This document shows, piece by piece, positions 1-8,020 of a DNA stretch of 64,000 nt. The stretch comes from Leucobacter chromiireducens subsp. solipictus (GTDB lineage Bacteria > Actinomycetota > Actinomycetes > Actinomycetales > Microbacteriaceae), in assembly GCF_016758195.1 (NCBI RefSeq), contig NZ_QYAC01000005.1, positions 1 to 64,000 on the forward strand, written 5' to 3'. The notes under the pieces were generated by a model. It saw only the letters and a program-made list of their open reading frames with translations, had not been told where the DNA came from and did not search any database. Each line of letters begins with the position of its first letter. Within the stretch, counting starts at the first letter, position 1. The position numbers were made by a program, and so were the translations under genes.

Positions 1-70
1 GAAGCTAAGACTGACTGCGCCGATGGTACTGCACTCGGGAGGGTGTGGGAGAGTAGGACACCGCCGGACA
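1..70 (+). rRNA. rrf: 5S ribosomal RNA, 3' part
   Basis: The first 70 bases match the 3' half of an actinobacterial 5S rRNA: the GAAGCTAAG block, the CGCCGATGGTACTGC block and the closing GGGAGAGTAGGACACCGCC stem. The 5' half lies outside the window. It is followed directly by terminator hairpins, so the window begins at the end of an rRNA operon. The exact 3' end is estimated. Confidence 0.93.
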
Positions 71-78
71 CCTTTTAG

Positions 79-127
79 AAGGGCCTCAGATTGTGCACCA
101 GTGATGGTGTCACGGTCTGGGGCCTTT
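79..127 (+). terminator. rRNA operon terminator hairpin
   Basis: Bases 79-90 pair with 116-127 (an AAGGGCC arm against a GGGGCCTTT arm, with a few G-U pairs). A second small stem lies inside the loop (TGCACCA against TGGTGTCA). It follows the 5S rRNA end by about 10 nt and ends in a short T run, as expected for the rrn terminator. Confidence 0.75.
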
Positions 128-159
128 CGCATACCCGGAGCGCCCACGCGCACCGGAAG

Positions 160-186
160 AGCCCCGCCAGGGATCCTGGCGGGGCT
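160..186. terminator. perfect 12-bp hairpin between 5S rRNA and the convergent amidase gene
   Basis: A 12-bp GC-rich inverted repeat (160-171 with 175-186, loop GAT) lies between the rRNA operon and the amidase gene that runs towards it. The plus side continues with CTGTGTGTTT, a weak T-rich tail. It is probably a second or bidirectional terminator. Confidence 0.65.
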
Positions 187-264
187 CTGTGTGTTTCTGG
201 GGTGATTGCGCACGCGCTCGTGCGCGTCCGTCGCTGCGCCGCCGTGTGCGCCGCAGCGCCTCGC

Positions 265-2379
265 TTAGATCAGTCCCCCGACCGCGCGACAGGCCCCCAC
301 CTGGGCCGACCCGCCCATCGAGGCGACGGCGGTGAGTAGGGCTCCGTATGGCCCGCGCCACTCGCTGTGCAGTGGGAGATCCTGCGCTGCGGGGATAGTG
401 ACGCTCGCGACCCAGGCCCCGTCACGATAGCTGAGCGGGAGTTCATCCCCGTTCAGCGTCGCGACGACCTCCGTGCCGTTCGTGTCGATGCTGACGCGGT
501 ACGTCCGCTCGAGCTCGGCGCTTCCCGCGTCACGGTCGGCACGGCGCGTGGACGACGGTGCCACGGCTTCGGCTGTGATGGTCACGGTCGGGTCCTCTGC
601 TGCCCGCCCGGGCGCGGCCGGCGGCGCGGGATCCTGCGCCGCCGGTGTGCCGGGCTGGGGTGCTGGGACGTTCCCGCCGGGGGAACGCTTCGGGGTGAGT
701 GCTGGCAGGGCCGGGCACCGCTCCGGTGGCCGCCGGAGTTGCGTGCCGTATTCGTACGCGGACGCGAAGCCGATGAGCCGCCAATCGTCGTAGGCGCGCC
801 CGGCGAAGGTCAGCCCGACGGGCATCCCGTGCGTTGCCATGCGGCCCATGGGAACCGTGACGGTGGGAATGCCGTAGTGGCGTGGCACCAGGTTCCCGTT
901 CGAGACGCCGACACCGTTGCGGAAACTGTGGGCGTGGGCCTCGGGGTCCCGTTCCGCGTCTTCGCGGCCCACGTCCGCGGCTGCCGGGAACACAAGCGCG
1001 TCGAGGCCGAGATCGTCGAGCCAGGCTTCGAGGTCCTCCTCGCGCGCGCGTTCGAGCCCGCGGAGTCCCGCTTCGAGATGCGCGAAGCCGCCCAGGTCTT
1101 CCGGGAGGCCCGTTCTGGCAAGTTCCACGTAGAGCGACATATCGAGGTCGTACACCGGATCGTAGATGCCGAGGCGATCCGGGATCGTACCCGCTGGCAT
1201 CGGGTAGATCTGCGCCCCCACCGCGTCTTCGAGGCGCGACAGCTGCGGATCCCCGTTCGCGGCGAGGAAGTCATCGAACGCCCACGCGGTGAGCTCGTGC
1301 ACTTCTTCTCTCAGATACCCGGCCGGCAAGATGCCGCGCTCCACGAGCGACGGGATTCCTGGCCGGTCGCGCTCGTAGCGCGAGACGGCGGGGAAGTCGA
1401 CCTCGACGACCTCGGCGCCCAGCTGCTCGAGGGCCACGCGTGCCGCGTCCCATAGCGCGATGACATCCGGGTGGGTCTCGATGGGGTTGGGAGTCTCGGG
1501 GTCTTGGTTGATGTACATGCGCGGGATCCCGAGTCTGCGACCCCGCAGCGCGTCCGGATCGTGCAGCTGCTGGAAGTCGGCGGGCCGGAGCTCGCTGGGG
1601 CGAGGGAGCCGGATCCACTCCTGCCGGCGCCACAGATCGCCGCGCGTCTCCGGGTCGTCAACCACGAGGAGCTCCAAGATCTCAAGCAGGTCCGCCACCG
1701 AGCGCGTGTGCGGAACGACGACATCCATCGTGGGGGTGAGGGGCCAGTTGCCGCGTGTGGAGATGACTCCGCGCGACGGGGTGTACGCCACGAGCGCGTT
1801 GTTGGATGCGGGGGCGCGGCCCGATGACCAGGTCTCCTCTCCGAGGCCAAACGCGGCCATCGAGCACGTCGTCGACACCCCGGAACCGTTCGAGGAACCG
1901 GAGACGTAGGCCGCGGCGAGATATGCGGGATTGTAGGGGCTCTCGGCGCGCCCGTAGACCCCCCGCTGCATTCCGCCGTTTGCCATCGGGGGCATGTTCG
2001 TGAGGCCGAGCAGCACTGCCCCGCCGGCGCGCAGTCGCTCGATCGCGAAGGCGTCGCCCTGGGCAACGACGCCCGCAAAGGCGGGGGAGCCGGAGGCTGC
2101 GGTGAGCCCGGTAGCGAGGTAGCTGTCTTTCGCGGTGTACGGGATGCCATCGAGCGGCCCGAGGAGACGCCCGGCAGTGCGCCGCTCATCGGAGGCCCGC
2201 GCCGCGGCGAACGCCCCGGGGTCGAGAATGGGGATGGCGTTGAGCCTGGGGCCGCTGCGGTCGTAGTGCGCGATCCGGCGCAGGTATTCGTGGACGAGTT
2301 CGACACTCGTCACCGTGCCTGCCTCAAGCGCGCCGCGGAGATCCGCGATGCTGGCCTCGACGATGGAAATCGGGTGCAA
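265..2379 (-). CDS. amidase-signature family amidase
   Basis: A 704-aa amidase-signature hydrolase that should cleave a carboxamide bond to an acid and ammonia or an amine. The Ser-cisSer-Lys triad is visible: Lys in PYTAKDSY (about residue 84), the SGSSNGSG loop (about 160-167) and the nucleophile Ser in ETWSSGRAP (about 186). The amidase domain takes about 540 residues. A Pro/Ala-rich linker and a beta-rich tail of about 100 residues follow, absent from typical family members of about 500 aa. No signal peptide is seen. The start is taken as TTG at 2379 because AAGGAGG (2385-2391) lies 5 nt upstream; GTG 2433 and ATG 2418 are in frame but lie over the operator. It is divergent from the TetR gene and probably repressed by it. 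Substrate unknown; a peptide amidase-like role fits the neighbouring peptide transporters. Confidence 0.88.
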   Translation of the reverse strand: MHPISIVEASIADLRGALEAGTVTSVELVHEYLRRIAHYDRSGPRLNAIPILDPGAFAAARASDERRTAGRLLGPLDGIPYTAKDSYLATGLTAASGSPAFAGVVAQGDAFAIERLRAGGAVLLGLTNMPPMANGGMQRGVYGRAESPYNPAYLAAAYVSGSSNGSGVSTTCSMAAFGLGEETWSSGRAPASNNALVAYTPSRGVISTRGNWPLTPTMDVVVPHTRSVADLLEILELLVVDDPETRGDLWRRQEWIRLPRPSELRPADFQQLHDPDALRGRRLGIPRMYINQDPETPNPIETHPDVIALWDAARVALEQLGAEVVEVDFPAVSRYERDRPGIPSLVERGILPAGYLREEVHELTAWAFDDFLAANGDPQLSRLEDAVGAQIYPMPAGTIPDRLGIYDPVYDLDMSLYVELARTGLPEDLGGFAHLEAGLRGLERAREEDLEAWLDDLGLDALVFPAAADVGREDAERDPEAHAHSFRNGVGVSNGNLVPRHYGIPTVTVPMGRMATHGMPVGLTFAGRAYDDWRLIGFASAYEYGTQLRRPPERCPALPALTPKRSPGGNVPAPQPGTPAAQDPAPPAAPGRAAEDPTVTITAEAVAPSSTRRADRDAGSAELERTYRVSIDTNGTEVVATLNGDELPLSYRDGAWVASVTIPAAQDLPLHSEWRGPYGALLTAVASMGGSAQVGACRAVGGLI

Positions 2380-2408
2380 CTGAGCCTCCTTGCCCGGGGC
2401 AACACCAG

Positions 2409-2430
2409 TTATTGCCATACCGGACAATAA
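2409..2430. promoter_or_regulatory. putative TetR operator, amidase/tetR intergenic
   Basis: An imperfect palindrome with arms TTATTGCC and GGACAATAA separated by 5 bases, of the form TATTGYC-N6-GRCAATA. The same arms and spacing recur at 3371-3390 in front of the next transporter gene. It lies between the divergent amidase and tetR genes, so the TetR protein probably represses both. The assignment of protein to site is inferred. Confidence 0.7.
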
Positions 2431-2490
2431 CACAGTTCAGCGAACTCCACGACTGAGGTGCCCCGGTGTCCCGCGGCTAGAATGGGCGGT

Positions 2491-3177
2491 ATGGAAGCGC
2501 CGCGATCCCGGGCCCGGAGGATGTCCCCTGAGGCGCGCCGCGCCCAGATCTACGCGGCGGCACGCGAGCTCGCGCTCGCCGAGGGGCTGCACGCCATCTC
2601 CAAGCGAACCCTCGCCGCCCGCCTCGGCATCGCCCCCGCGCTCGTTGGCCACTACGCCGTTTCCATGGAATCGCTCGTCGCGGAGACCTTTTCGGCGATC
2701 AGCGCGCGCGAGCTCGCCGAGGTCCACGCGCTGGTTCAGGGTGCGGACGGGCCCCGTGACCGGCTGGCGGTGCTGCTCCGGGCGCTGCTCGAGGGCGGGC
2801 GGGAAGATGTCACCGCCGTGTGGGCCGACGGGTGGAGCCTGGGCCGGCGGTCCGAGGCGCTCGCCCAGGCCGTGCACGAGCAGATGTCCGCGTGGGAAAC
2901 GGCGCTGTGCGAGATCGTGACCGCCGGGGTGCGTGCGGGCGACTTCCGGGAGCTCGACGTTCCCGCCTTCGCTCGGGGCGTGATGGGCATGGTGGATGGC
3001 CTGAACGCCCAGGCGCTGGTGCGCCGGCGCGTGGGTGCCGCGCGCGAGGCCGGGGAGCGGGGCGAGCTCGTGATGCGGGTCGTCGCGCTGGAGCTGGGCG
3101 TAGACCCCCGCGCGTTCGCGGCGTCGGATCGCGCCCCCGGGCCGCGGGCTCCGGGCGTCGCCCCGTCGCGCGACTAG
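2491..3177 (+). CDS. TetR/AcrR family transcriptional regulator
   Basis: A 228-aa one-component repressor. The N-terminal helix-turn-helix is clear (about residues 13-59: RRAQIYAAARELALAEGL, then RTLAARLGIAPALVGHY, a TetR recognition helix). The C-terminal half is a ligand/dimer domain resembling the TetR_C regions of BetI-like proteins. The start is ATG 2491: TAGAAT (2478-2483) sits exactly 7 nt upstream, so the transcript is probably leaderless; an in-frame ATG at 2458 precedes this promoter box. It is divergent from the amidase, and matching operators occur at 2409-2430 and 3371-3390. It probably controls the amidase, itself and the first solute-binding protein. Ligand unknown. Confidence 0.9.
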   Translation: MEAPRSRARRMSPEARRAQIYAAARELALAEGLHAISKRTLAARLGIAPALVGHYAVSMESLVAETFSAISARELAEVHALVQGADGPRDRLAVLLRALLEGGREDVTAVWADGWSLGRRSEALAQAVHEQMSAWETALCEIVTAGVRAGDFRELDVPAFARGVMGMVDGLNAQALVRRRVGAAREAGERGELVMRVVALELGVDPRAFAASDRAPGPRAPGVAPSRD

Positions 3178-3300
3178 CCGCAACCGGCCGCTACCGACCG
3201 CTACTGGATGCGACGAGCCGCAACCGACCGCGACCGGCCGCGACTTGCTGCGACTTGCCGCGACCGACCGCGACTTGCCGCGCCCGTCCGCGACCGGCCG
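3171..3300. repeat. 13-unit degenerate 10-bp tandem array starting at the tetR stop codon
   Basis: Thirteen consecutive decamers of the form CRACYKRCCG (for example CAACCGGCCG, CGACTTGCCG, CGACCGACCG) run without an indel. The first unit contains the last codons and TAG stop of tetR. The promoter for the binding-protein gene starts 30 bp after the array. No ORF or RNA was recognised in it. Confidence 0.85.
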
Positions 3301-3330
3301 GGGCGCTTCCCTGGCGCTGCGCCGCGGGTC

Positions 3331-3390
3331 TTGACAGCCCGGCGGCCCGCCACCTACGCTCTCCCACAAGTATTGTCCACCTGGGCAATA
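3331..3390 (+). promoter_or_regulatory. sigma70-type promoter overlapped by the second TetR operator
   Basis: TTGACA (3331-3336), an 18-bp spacer and TACGCT (3355-3360) form a near-consensus promoter. The operator TATTGTCCACCTGGGCAATA (3371-3390) begins about 4 nt after the expected transcription start, a position suited to repression. It has the same arms and N6 spacing as the site at 2409-2430. Confidence 0.78.
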
Positions 3391-3456
3391 TGCTCGGGGT
3401 GCGGCGATGACACGCCCTGGCCGAGATTCAGTGGCGAATTCGGAAGTGGGGCACCC

Positions 3457-5088
3457 ATGAACAGGCGTGCGTATGTGGCGGTGGCGGCGATCGCGGGGAT
3501 GTTGCTCGGAGGGTGCGCCTCGGGCGCGCGCGGGAGCTCCTCGGAGGGTGCGGCTCGCGAGCTGTTGGAGGTGACCCCGGCCGCCGCCGGGGAGCTCGAC
3601 GTGCTGCGCTGGAACTCGACGTTCGGGGAGCCCGCCTCCCTCGACCCGATCAAGGCGTTCAACTATCCGGAAAACACCGTGGTGGCCAACCTCTGCGAGG
3701 GGCTGTTCCAGATCCAGCCGGACTTCTCGGTGCAGCCCCACCTTGCGTCCAGCGTCGAAGCTGTCGGCGACCGCACGTACGTGTTGCAGATCCGAGAGGA
3801 TGTCACGTTCTGGGACGGGTCGCCGATGACCGTCGACGACGTGATCTTCAGCTTGGACCGGCACCGCGACGCGGCGGAAGGAAGCTACTGGGCCTCCGAG
3901 ACGACCGCGAACATTGCGGGCATCGAGCGCACGGGCGACTGGGAGGTGACGGTCCGCCTGACGGAGCCCGACACGACCTTCGTCGAGCAGCTCGCCACGA
4001 ACGTCGGATTCGTGGTGAGCCGAGCGCACCGCGAGCAGGCCGGCAGCGACTACGGCAACCCCGACGCCGGGGTCATGTGCACCGGGCCGTTCTCGGTGGC
4101 GGCATGGAAGCAGGGCCAGGCGATCCAGCTCGAGCGCTTTGACGGGTACTGGCGGGAGGATCGCCGCGCGCACGCGCAGCGCGTGGAGCTGTCGTTTGTG
4201 CTGGATCCCACCGCCATCGCCAACGGCCTCGAAACCGGGGAGCTGCAGGGCAGCTACGACGTCCCGCTCAGCGCGCTGAGCCAGCTCGGGCAGAGCGAGG
4301 CCGGCGAACTGTTCGCCGGACGCGGGATGCAGCTGTTCGCGATCGCCGGGACGGGGGAGGGGGCCTTCGCGGACCCGGCGGTGCGCACCGCGCTCACCCG
4401 TGCGACGGACCGCGCGGCGATCGCCGAACTCGTCTTCGAGGGGACGGCCACCGCCGCCACGTCCCTGGTGCCGGCCGATGTGTGGGCCGCCATCCCGGGA
4501 GTGGCCGAGGAGCGCGCGGCGCAGCTCCCCGACTTCAGCCTGGACGTTGCGGCAGCGAAGGAGGCGCTCGCCGAGGCGGACGTCGACATCACGCAGCCGA
4601 TCCGGATCGCCTACGGCAGTGAGCGCACCCACTACGCCGACGTGCTGAACGAGGTCTCGCGGGCCGCGGCCGAGATCGGGCTGACCGTTGAACCGGTCGG
4701 CGTGCCGAGCGCGCAGTTCGGGGCGTTCTTCTCGGATCCTGCGGCGCGTGCGGGCTACGACGGCTTCGTGACGACAAACTACCTGAGCGGTCCGGACCCG
4801 CTGCCTTTTCTCCGGTCGATCGCACACACAGCGGGTGACCAGAACTTCTCCGGGTTCTCGGACCCCGAGATCGACGCGGCCCTCCAGCACGCGGCCGCGA
4901 TCGAGGATCCGGAGGAGCGTGCGCGCGCCACGGTGGCCGCGGAGGCGCTCATCCTCGACGCGCAGCCGTGGGTGCCGATCGCGGACCTCTCGGTGCGGCT
5001 GTTCATGAACCGAGAGGTCACGGGCGCCCCGGCCTCGTTCGTGTACCTGTACTACCCCTGGGCCGCCGACATCGGATCCGCCGAGTAG
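3457..5088 (+). CDS. ABC transporter family-5 solute-binding lipoprotein (paralogue 1)
   Basis: A 543-aa peptide/amide-binding lipoprotein of the OppA/DppA family (SBP_bac_5). The lipobox L17-G-G-C20 follows a short hydrophobic signal, so it should be anchored on the outer face of the membrane. Family blocks present include DVTFWDGSPMTVDDVIFSL and the YLYYPWAADIG end. It is a close paralogue of the protein at 6336-7988: long aligned blocks, the same two internal cysteines (NLCEGLF and GVMCTGPF) and the same C-terminus. It has no permease of its own and probably feeds the permease at 8021-9903. The start is ATG 3457, immediately before the signal peptide. Expression is probably under the TetR operator at 3371. 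Its 3' end overlaps the convergent LacI gene by 37 bp. Confidence 0.92.
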   Translation: MNRRAYVAVAAIAGMLLGGCASGARGSSSEGAARELLEVTPAAAGELDVLRWNSTFGEPASLDPIKAFNYPENTVVANLCEGLFQIQPDFSVQPHLASSVEAVGDRTYVLQIREDVTFWDGSPMTVDDVIFSLDRHRDAAEGSYWASETTANIAGIERTGDWEVTVRLTEPDTTFVEQLATNVGFVVSRAHREQAGSDYGNPDAGVMCTGPFSVAAWKQGQAIQLERFDGYWREDRRAHAQRVELSFVLDPTAIANGLETGELQGSYDVPLSALSQLGQSEAGELFAGRGMQLFAIAGTGEGAFADPAVRTALTRATDRAAIAELVFEGTATAATSLVPADVWAAIPGVAEERAAQLPDFSLDVAAAKEALAEADVDITQPIRIAYGSERTHYADVLNEVSRAAAEIGLTVEPVGVPSAQFGAFFSDPAARAGYDGFVTTNYLSGPDPLPFLRSIAHTAGDQNFSGFSDPEIDAALQHAAAIEDPEERARATVAAEALILDAQPWVPIADLSVRLFMNREVTGAPASFVYLYYPWAADIGSAE

Positions 5089-6137
5089 CCATGACGTTGC
5101 GCAGGGGGGATCGCCCCGCGGGAGGTCGATTCCCGGATATCGAGTGTCGCGCGCGGCACCTCGCGGAACTCGGCCGTGGGGCGCCCCTCGGCGAGGCGCA
5201 CGGCGACCTCCACCGCGAGGGCGGCGATGCCCTCGGGGTGCAGATCGAGGGTGGTGACGCTCGGTGTCGACATGCGGTTCTGCATCGCGCCGGATCCGGC
5301 GGCGATCAGTACGTCCTCGGGTACGCGCATGCCGCGCGCGGCGACGGCGGCGTTCAGGCCCGCCGCGTGCCGGCCGGTGAGGCAGAACACGGCGTCGGGG
5401 TGGCTGCCGTCCGCGCCGAAGAAGCGCTCCGCCGCGGCCTCGCCCACGCGCTCACCCTCGACCTCGGGGAAGGCTGCCAGATCGGGCTGCTGGCCGCGCC
5501 GGGCGCACCAGTCGCGGTAAGCGTCCTCGGACTCCCGATTCCAGGCGTTCTGGTCGGTGCCGGTGAGCAGTGCGATCCGGGTCCCGCCGGCCTCGGCGAG
5601 GTGATCCAGCACGAGGATGGCTTCTTCCCAGTCGCGGGTGGCCAACTCCACGAACTGCCCCGGGCGTGCGGGATCGGATCCCACCGACACAAACGGGATA
5701 TTTCGCTCGGACAGCATGGTGAGGACCGGATCGTTCTCGAAGGGCTCGGTCACGATGTAGGCGTCCGCGGCAGTGGCGCTGAGCGGGGCGTCGGGGCGCG
5801 TGGGATCGTCGATCAGCATCATGCTGTAGCCGTGCTCCATCGCGGCGAGGGAGGCCGCTCCCGACATGCGGAGGAAGTAGTCGACGCCTTCCGGGAGGAA
5901 GGTGTCGAGGCTGTGCAGGGGTCGGATGACCAGCGCGAGCAGGCCGAGCCGGGAGCTCTGGAGTCCCTGGGCGATGGGGCTCGCGCGGTAGCCGATCTCG
6001 GCGGCGACTCGCTCGATGCGTTCGACCGTCTCGCGGCGCACGGTGCCCTTCCCGTTGAGGGCGTGGGAAACGGTCGTGGGAGACACCCCGGCCGCCTTGG
6101 CCACGTCCTTAATGGTTGCTCTGCCGCTTCCTCGCAT
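5052..6137 (-). CDS. LacI family transcriptional regulator (LacI-1)
   Basis: A 361-aa LacI/GalR repressor. The N-terminal helix-turn-helix and hinge are canonical (TIKDVAKAAGVSPTTVSHAL, residues about 8-27, then IGYRASPIAQGLQSS), followed by a periplasmic-binding-protein-like effector domain to the end. It is divergent from the second solute-binding-protein gene; tandem AAACCGTTTT sites at 6223-6252 lie between them and are its probable operators. The gene sits between two paralogous binding-protein genes and its 3' end overlaps the first by 37 bp, tail to tail. LacI regulators usually sense sugars, but here the target is a peptide-type transporter, so the ligand may be a peptide or amide; this is inference. 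Confidence 0.93.
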   Translation of the reverse strand: MRGSGRATIKDVAKAAGVSPTTVSHALNGKGTVRRETVERIERVAAEIGYRASPIAQGLQSSRLGLLALVIRPLHSLDTFLPEGVDYFLRMSGAASLAAMEHGYSMMLIDDPTRPDAPLSATAADAYIVTEPFENDPVLTMLSERNIPFVSVGSDPARPGQFVELATRDWEEAILVLDHLAEAGGTRIALLTGTDQNAWNRESEDAYRDWCARRGQQPDLAAFPEVEGERVGEAAAERFFGADGSHPDAVFCLTGRHAAGLNAAVAARGMRVPEDVLIAAGSGAMQNRMSTPSVTTLDLHPEGIAALAVEVAVRLAEGRPTAEFREVPRATLDIRESTSRGAIPPAQRHGYSADPMSAAQG

Positions 6138-6222
6138 TCCGTCAGACTACCCACAGTTTCTGCGCGCCGCCCGCCCGCCGCCCCGCGGGCGGGGAAGGAA
6201 ACCGCGGCGGGAGGATAGATTT

Positions 6223-6252
6223 CCCAAACCGTTTTACCCAAACCGTTTTGGG
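6223..6252. promoter_or_regulatory. tandem LacI-type operator sites
   Basis: CCCAAACCGTTTT (6223-6235) is followed at once by CCCAAACCGTTTTGGG (6237-6252), a near-perfect 16-bp palindrome with the central CG typical of LacI-family sites. Unit spacing is 14 bp. The sites lie in the divergent gap between lacI-1 and the transporter operon. Confidence 0.75.
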
Positions 6253-6335
6253 TGCTACGATCCTTCCAGGGTCTTCGCTCGACGCACGGTCGGGCAGGGG
6301 AGATTCAATGACGAAACTTCGAACAGGAGAACAAC

Positions 6336-7988
6336 GTGAAACTCGCACCGACGCGGGCCGCAGTCGCCCTCTTTGCCATCGCGGGACTCGCTCTCGCGGG
6401 TTGCGCATCCGGAAGCCGCGGCGGCGACGCCGGCGGCACCGAGGACGGGGCTGCGCTGCTGCAAACCACCCCGAAGCCCGCCGCCGTCGCCGACAAGGTG
6501 GTCTGGAACTCCACCTACGGTGAGCTCGCCAGCCTCGACCCGGTCAAGGCCTTCAACTACCCCGAGAACACGATCGTCTCGAACCTCTGCGAGCCGCTCT
6601 TCCAGATGCAGCCGGATCTCTCGATCCAGCCGAACCTCGCGACCGAATCGGACACGAGCGATGGCAAGGTCTGGACGATCAGCCTGCGCGACGATGTGAC
6701 GTTCTGGGACGGCACCCCCATGACCGTCGAGGACGTCGTGTTCTCGATCAACCGCCACCTCGTCCCCGAAGAGGGCAGCTACTGGGGCGGCGGCGTCGTC
6801 GCCAACATCGCCTCCGTCGAGGGCACCGGCGCGAACGAGATCACGATCACGCTGAACACCCCCGACTACACCCTCCCGTCCTCGCTGAGCACGATCATCG
6901 GTGTCGTGGTGCAACAGAAGCAGCGCGAGGCCGCGGGCGAGAACTACGGGAACCCCGAGACCGGCGTCATGTGCACGGGCCCGCTGCAGTTCACCCCCGG
7001 TGACTGGAAGCAGGGGCAGTCGATCACCCTCGACCGCTACGACGGCTACTGGAACGCCGACAAGCAGGCGCAGGCGAAGCAGGTGGAAATCGGGTTCGTC
7101 GTCGACCCGACCGCCATCGCCAACGGCCTCGCCACCGGTGAGATCCAGGGCTCCTACGACGTGCCGCTCCCGGCGCTCGGCCAGCTGGGCTCGAGCAGCA
7201 CCGGCACGCTCTACGCGGGCCAGGGCATGCAGGACATGGCAATCATTTCCACCGGTGAGGGCCTCTTCGGAGACCCCGTCGTGCGCCGCGCCCTGACCCG
7301 GGCGACGGATCGCCAGGCCATCGCTGACACCGTCTACGAGGGCACCGGCACCGTGGCCCGCTCGGTCGTCCCGCAGTCCGCATGGGACGCGATCGAGGGT
7401 GTGGCCGAGCTGCGCGACGAGCAGCTCCCCGACCTGAGCTTCGACCTGGACGCCGCGAAGGCGGAACTCGAGGCCGCAGACGTCGATCTGTCGCAGCCGA
7501 TCAAGATCGCCTACCCGAGCGAGCGCGGCTTCTACGCCGACATCCTGAACGAAATGGCGAACGGGGCGAAGGAGCTGGGCATCACGCTCGAGCCCACCGG
7601 CGTTCCGAGCGCCCAGTTCGGCGCGTTCTTCTCCGACGCTGAGGCGCGCAAGGGCTTCGACGGCTTTGTCACGACCAACTACCTGAGCGCTCCGGACCCG
7701 CTGCTGCACCTGATCAGCGTCGCAAAGACCGGGAGCGACCAGAACTACGCCGGCTTCTCCGACCCCCAGGTTGACGCCGCGCTTGACGCCGCAATCGGCG
7801 AGAGCGACGCCCAGAAGCGCGCCGAGCTGACCGTCGAGGCCGAGGCCATGATCATGGAGGCCCAGCCGTGGGTCCCGATCAACGACCTCGCCGTGCGCCT
7901 CTACATGGACGAGAGCATCACCGGCGCACCGGCGTCCTTCGTCTACCTGTACTACCCGTGGGCCGCTGACATCGGCGCAACCGCCTAG
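6336..7988 (+). CDS. ABC transporter family-5 solute-binding lipoprotein (paralogue 2)
   Basis: A 550-aa OppA/DppA-type binding protein and the first gene of a complete five-gene import operon. The signal peptide ends in the lipobox L20-A-G-C23. The SBP_bac_5 core shows DVTFWDGTPMTVEDVVFSI and a C-terminus ending YYPWAADIGATA. The two cysteines NLCEPLF and GVMCTGPL match the paralogue at 3457. The start is GTG 6336 with AGGAGA at 6325-6330. An ATG at 6308 lies in another frame and does not give a signal peptide. It is probably repressed by LacI-1 through 6223-6252 and delivers ligand to the permease encoded just downstream. Oligopeptides or peptide-like amides are the likely cargo; specificity cannot be read from the sequence. 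Confidence 0.94.
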   Translation: MKLAPTRAAVALFAIAGLALAGCASGSRGGDAGGTEDGAALLQTTPKPAAVADKVVWNSTYGELASLDPVKAFNYPENTIVSNLCEPLFQMQPDLSIQPNLATESDTSDGKVWTISLRDDVTFWDGTPMTVEDVVFSINRHLVPEEGSYWGGGVVANIASVEGTGANEITITLNTPDYTLPSSLSTIIGVVVQQKQREAAGENYGNPETGVMCTGPLQFTPGDWKQGQSITLDRYDGYWNADKQAQAKQVEIGFVVDPTAIANGLATGEIQGSYDVPLPALGQLGSSSTGTLYAGQGMQDMAIISTGEGLFGDPVVRRALTRATDRQAIADTVYEGTGTVARSVVPQSAWDAIEGVAELRDEQLPDLSFDLDAAKAELEAADVDLSQPIKIAYPSERGFYADILNEMANGAKELGITLEPTGVPSAQFGAFFSDAEARKGFDGFVTTNYLSAPDPLLHLISVAKTGSDQNYAGFSDPQVDAALDAAIGESDAQKRAELTVEAEAMIMEAQPWVPINDLAVRLYMDESITGAPASFVYLYYPWAADIGATA

Positions 7989-8020
7989 TCTGCGCATCCA
8001 GCAGCAGGAAGGGATCATTC

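Noticed and set aside
367..1455. Long plus-strand open frame over the amidase gene
   Set aside because: It is antisense to a protein with a complete amidase signature, has Arg/Gly-rich composition without motifs, and arises from the GC-rich third positions of the real gene.
2437..4890. An 817-codon minus-strand open frame over tetR and the first binding-protein gene
   Set aside because: It spans a promoter, a repeat array and two well-supported genes on the other strand. Its composition is typical of antisense frames in GC-rich DNA.
6308..6335. ATG at 6308 as a leader-peptide start before receptor 2
   Set aside because: The frame continues for over 100 codons inside the receptor gene in a wrong frame, with no short stop-delimited leader and no attenuator fold.
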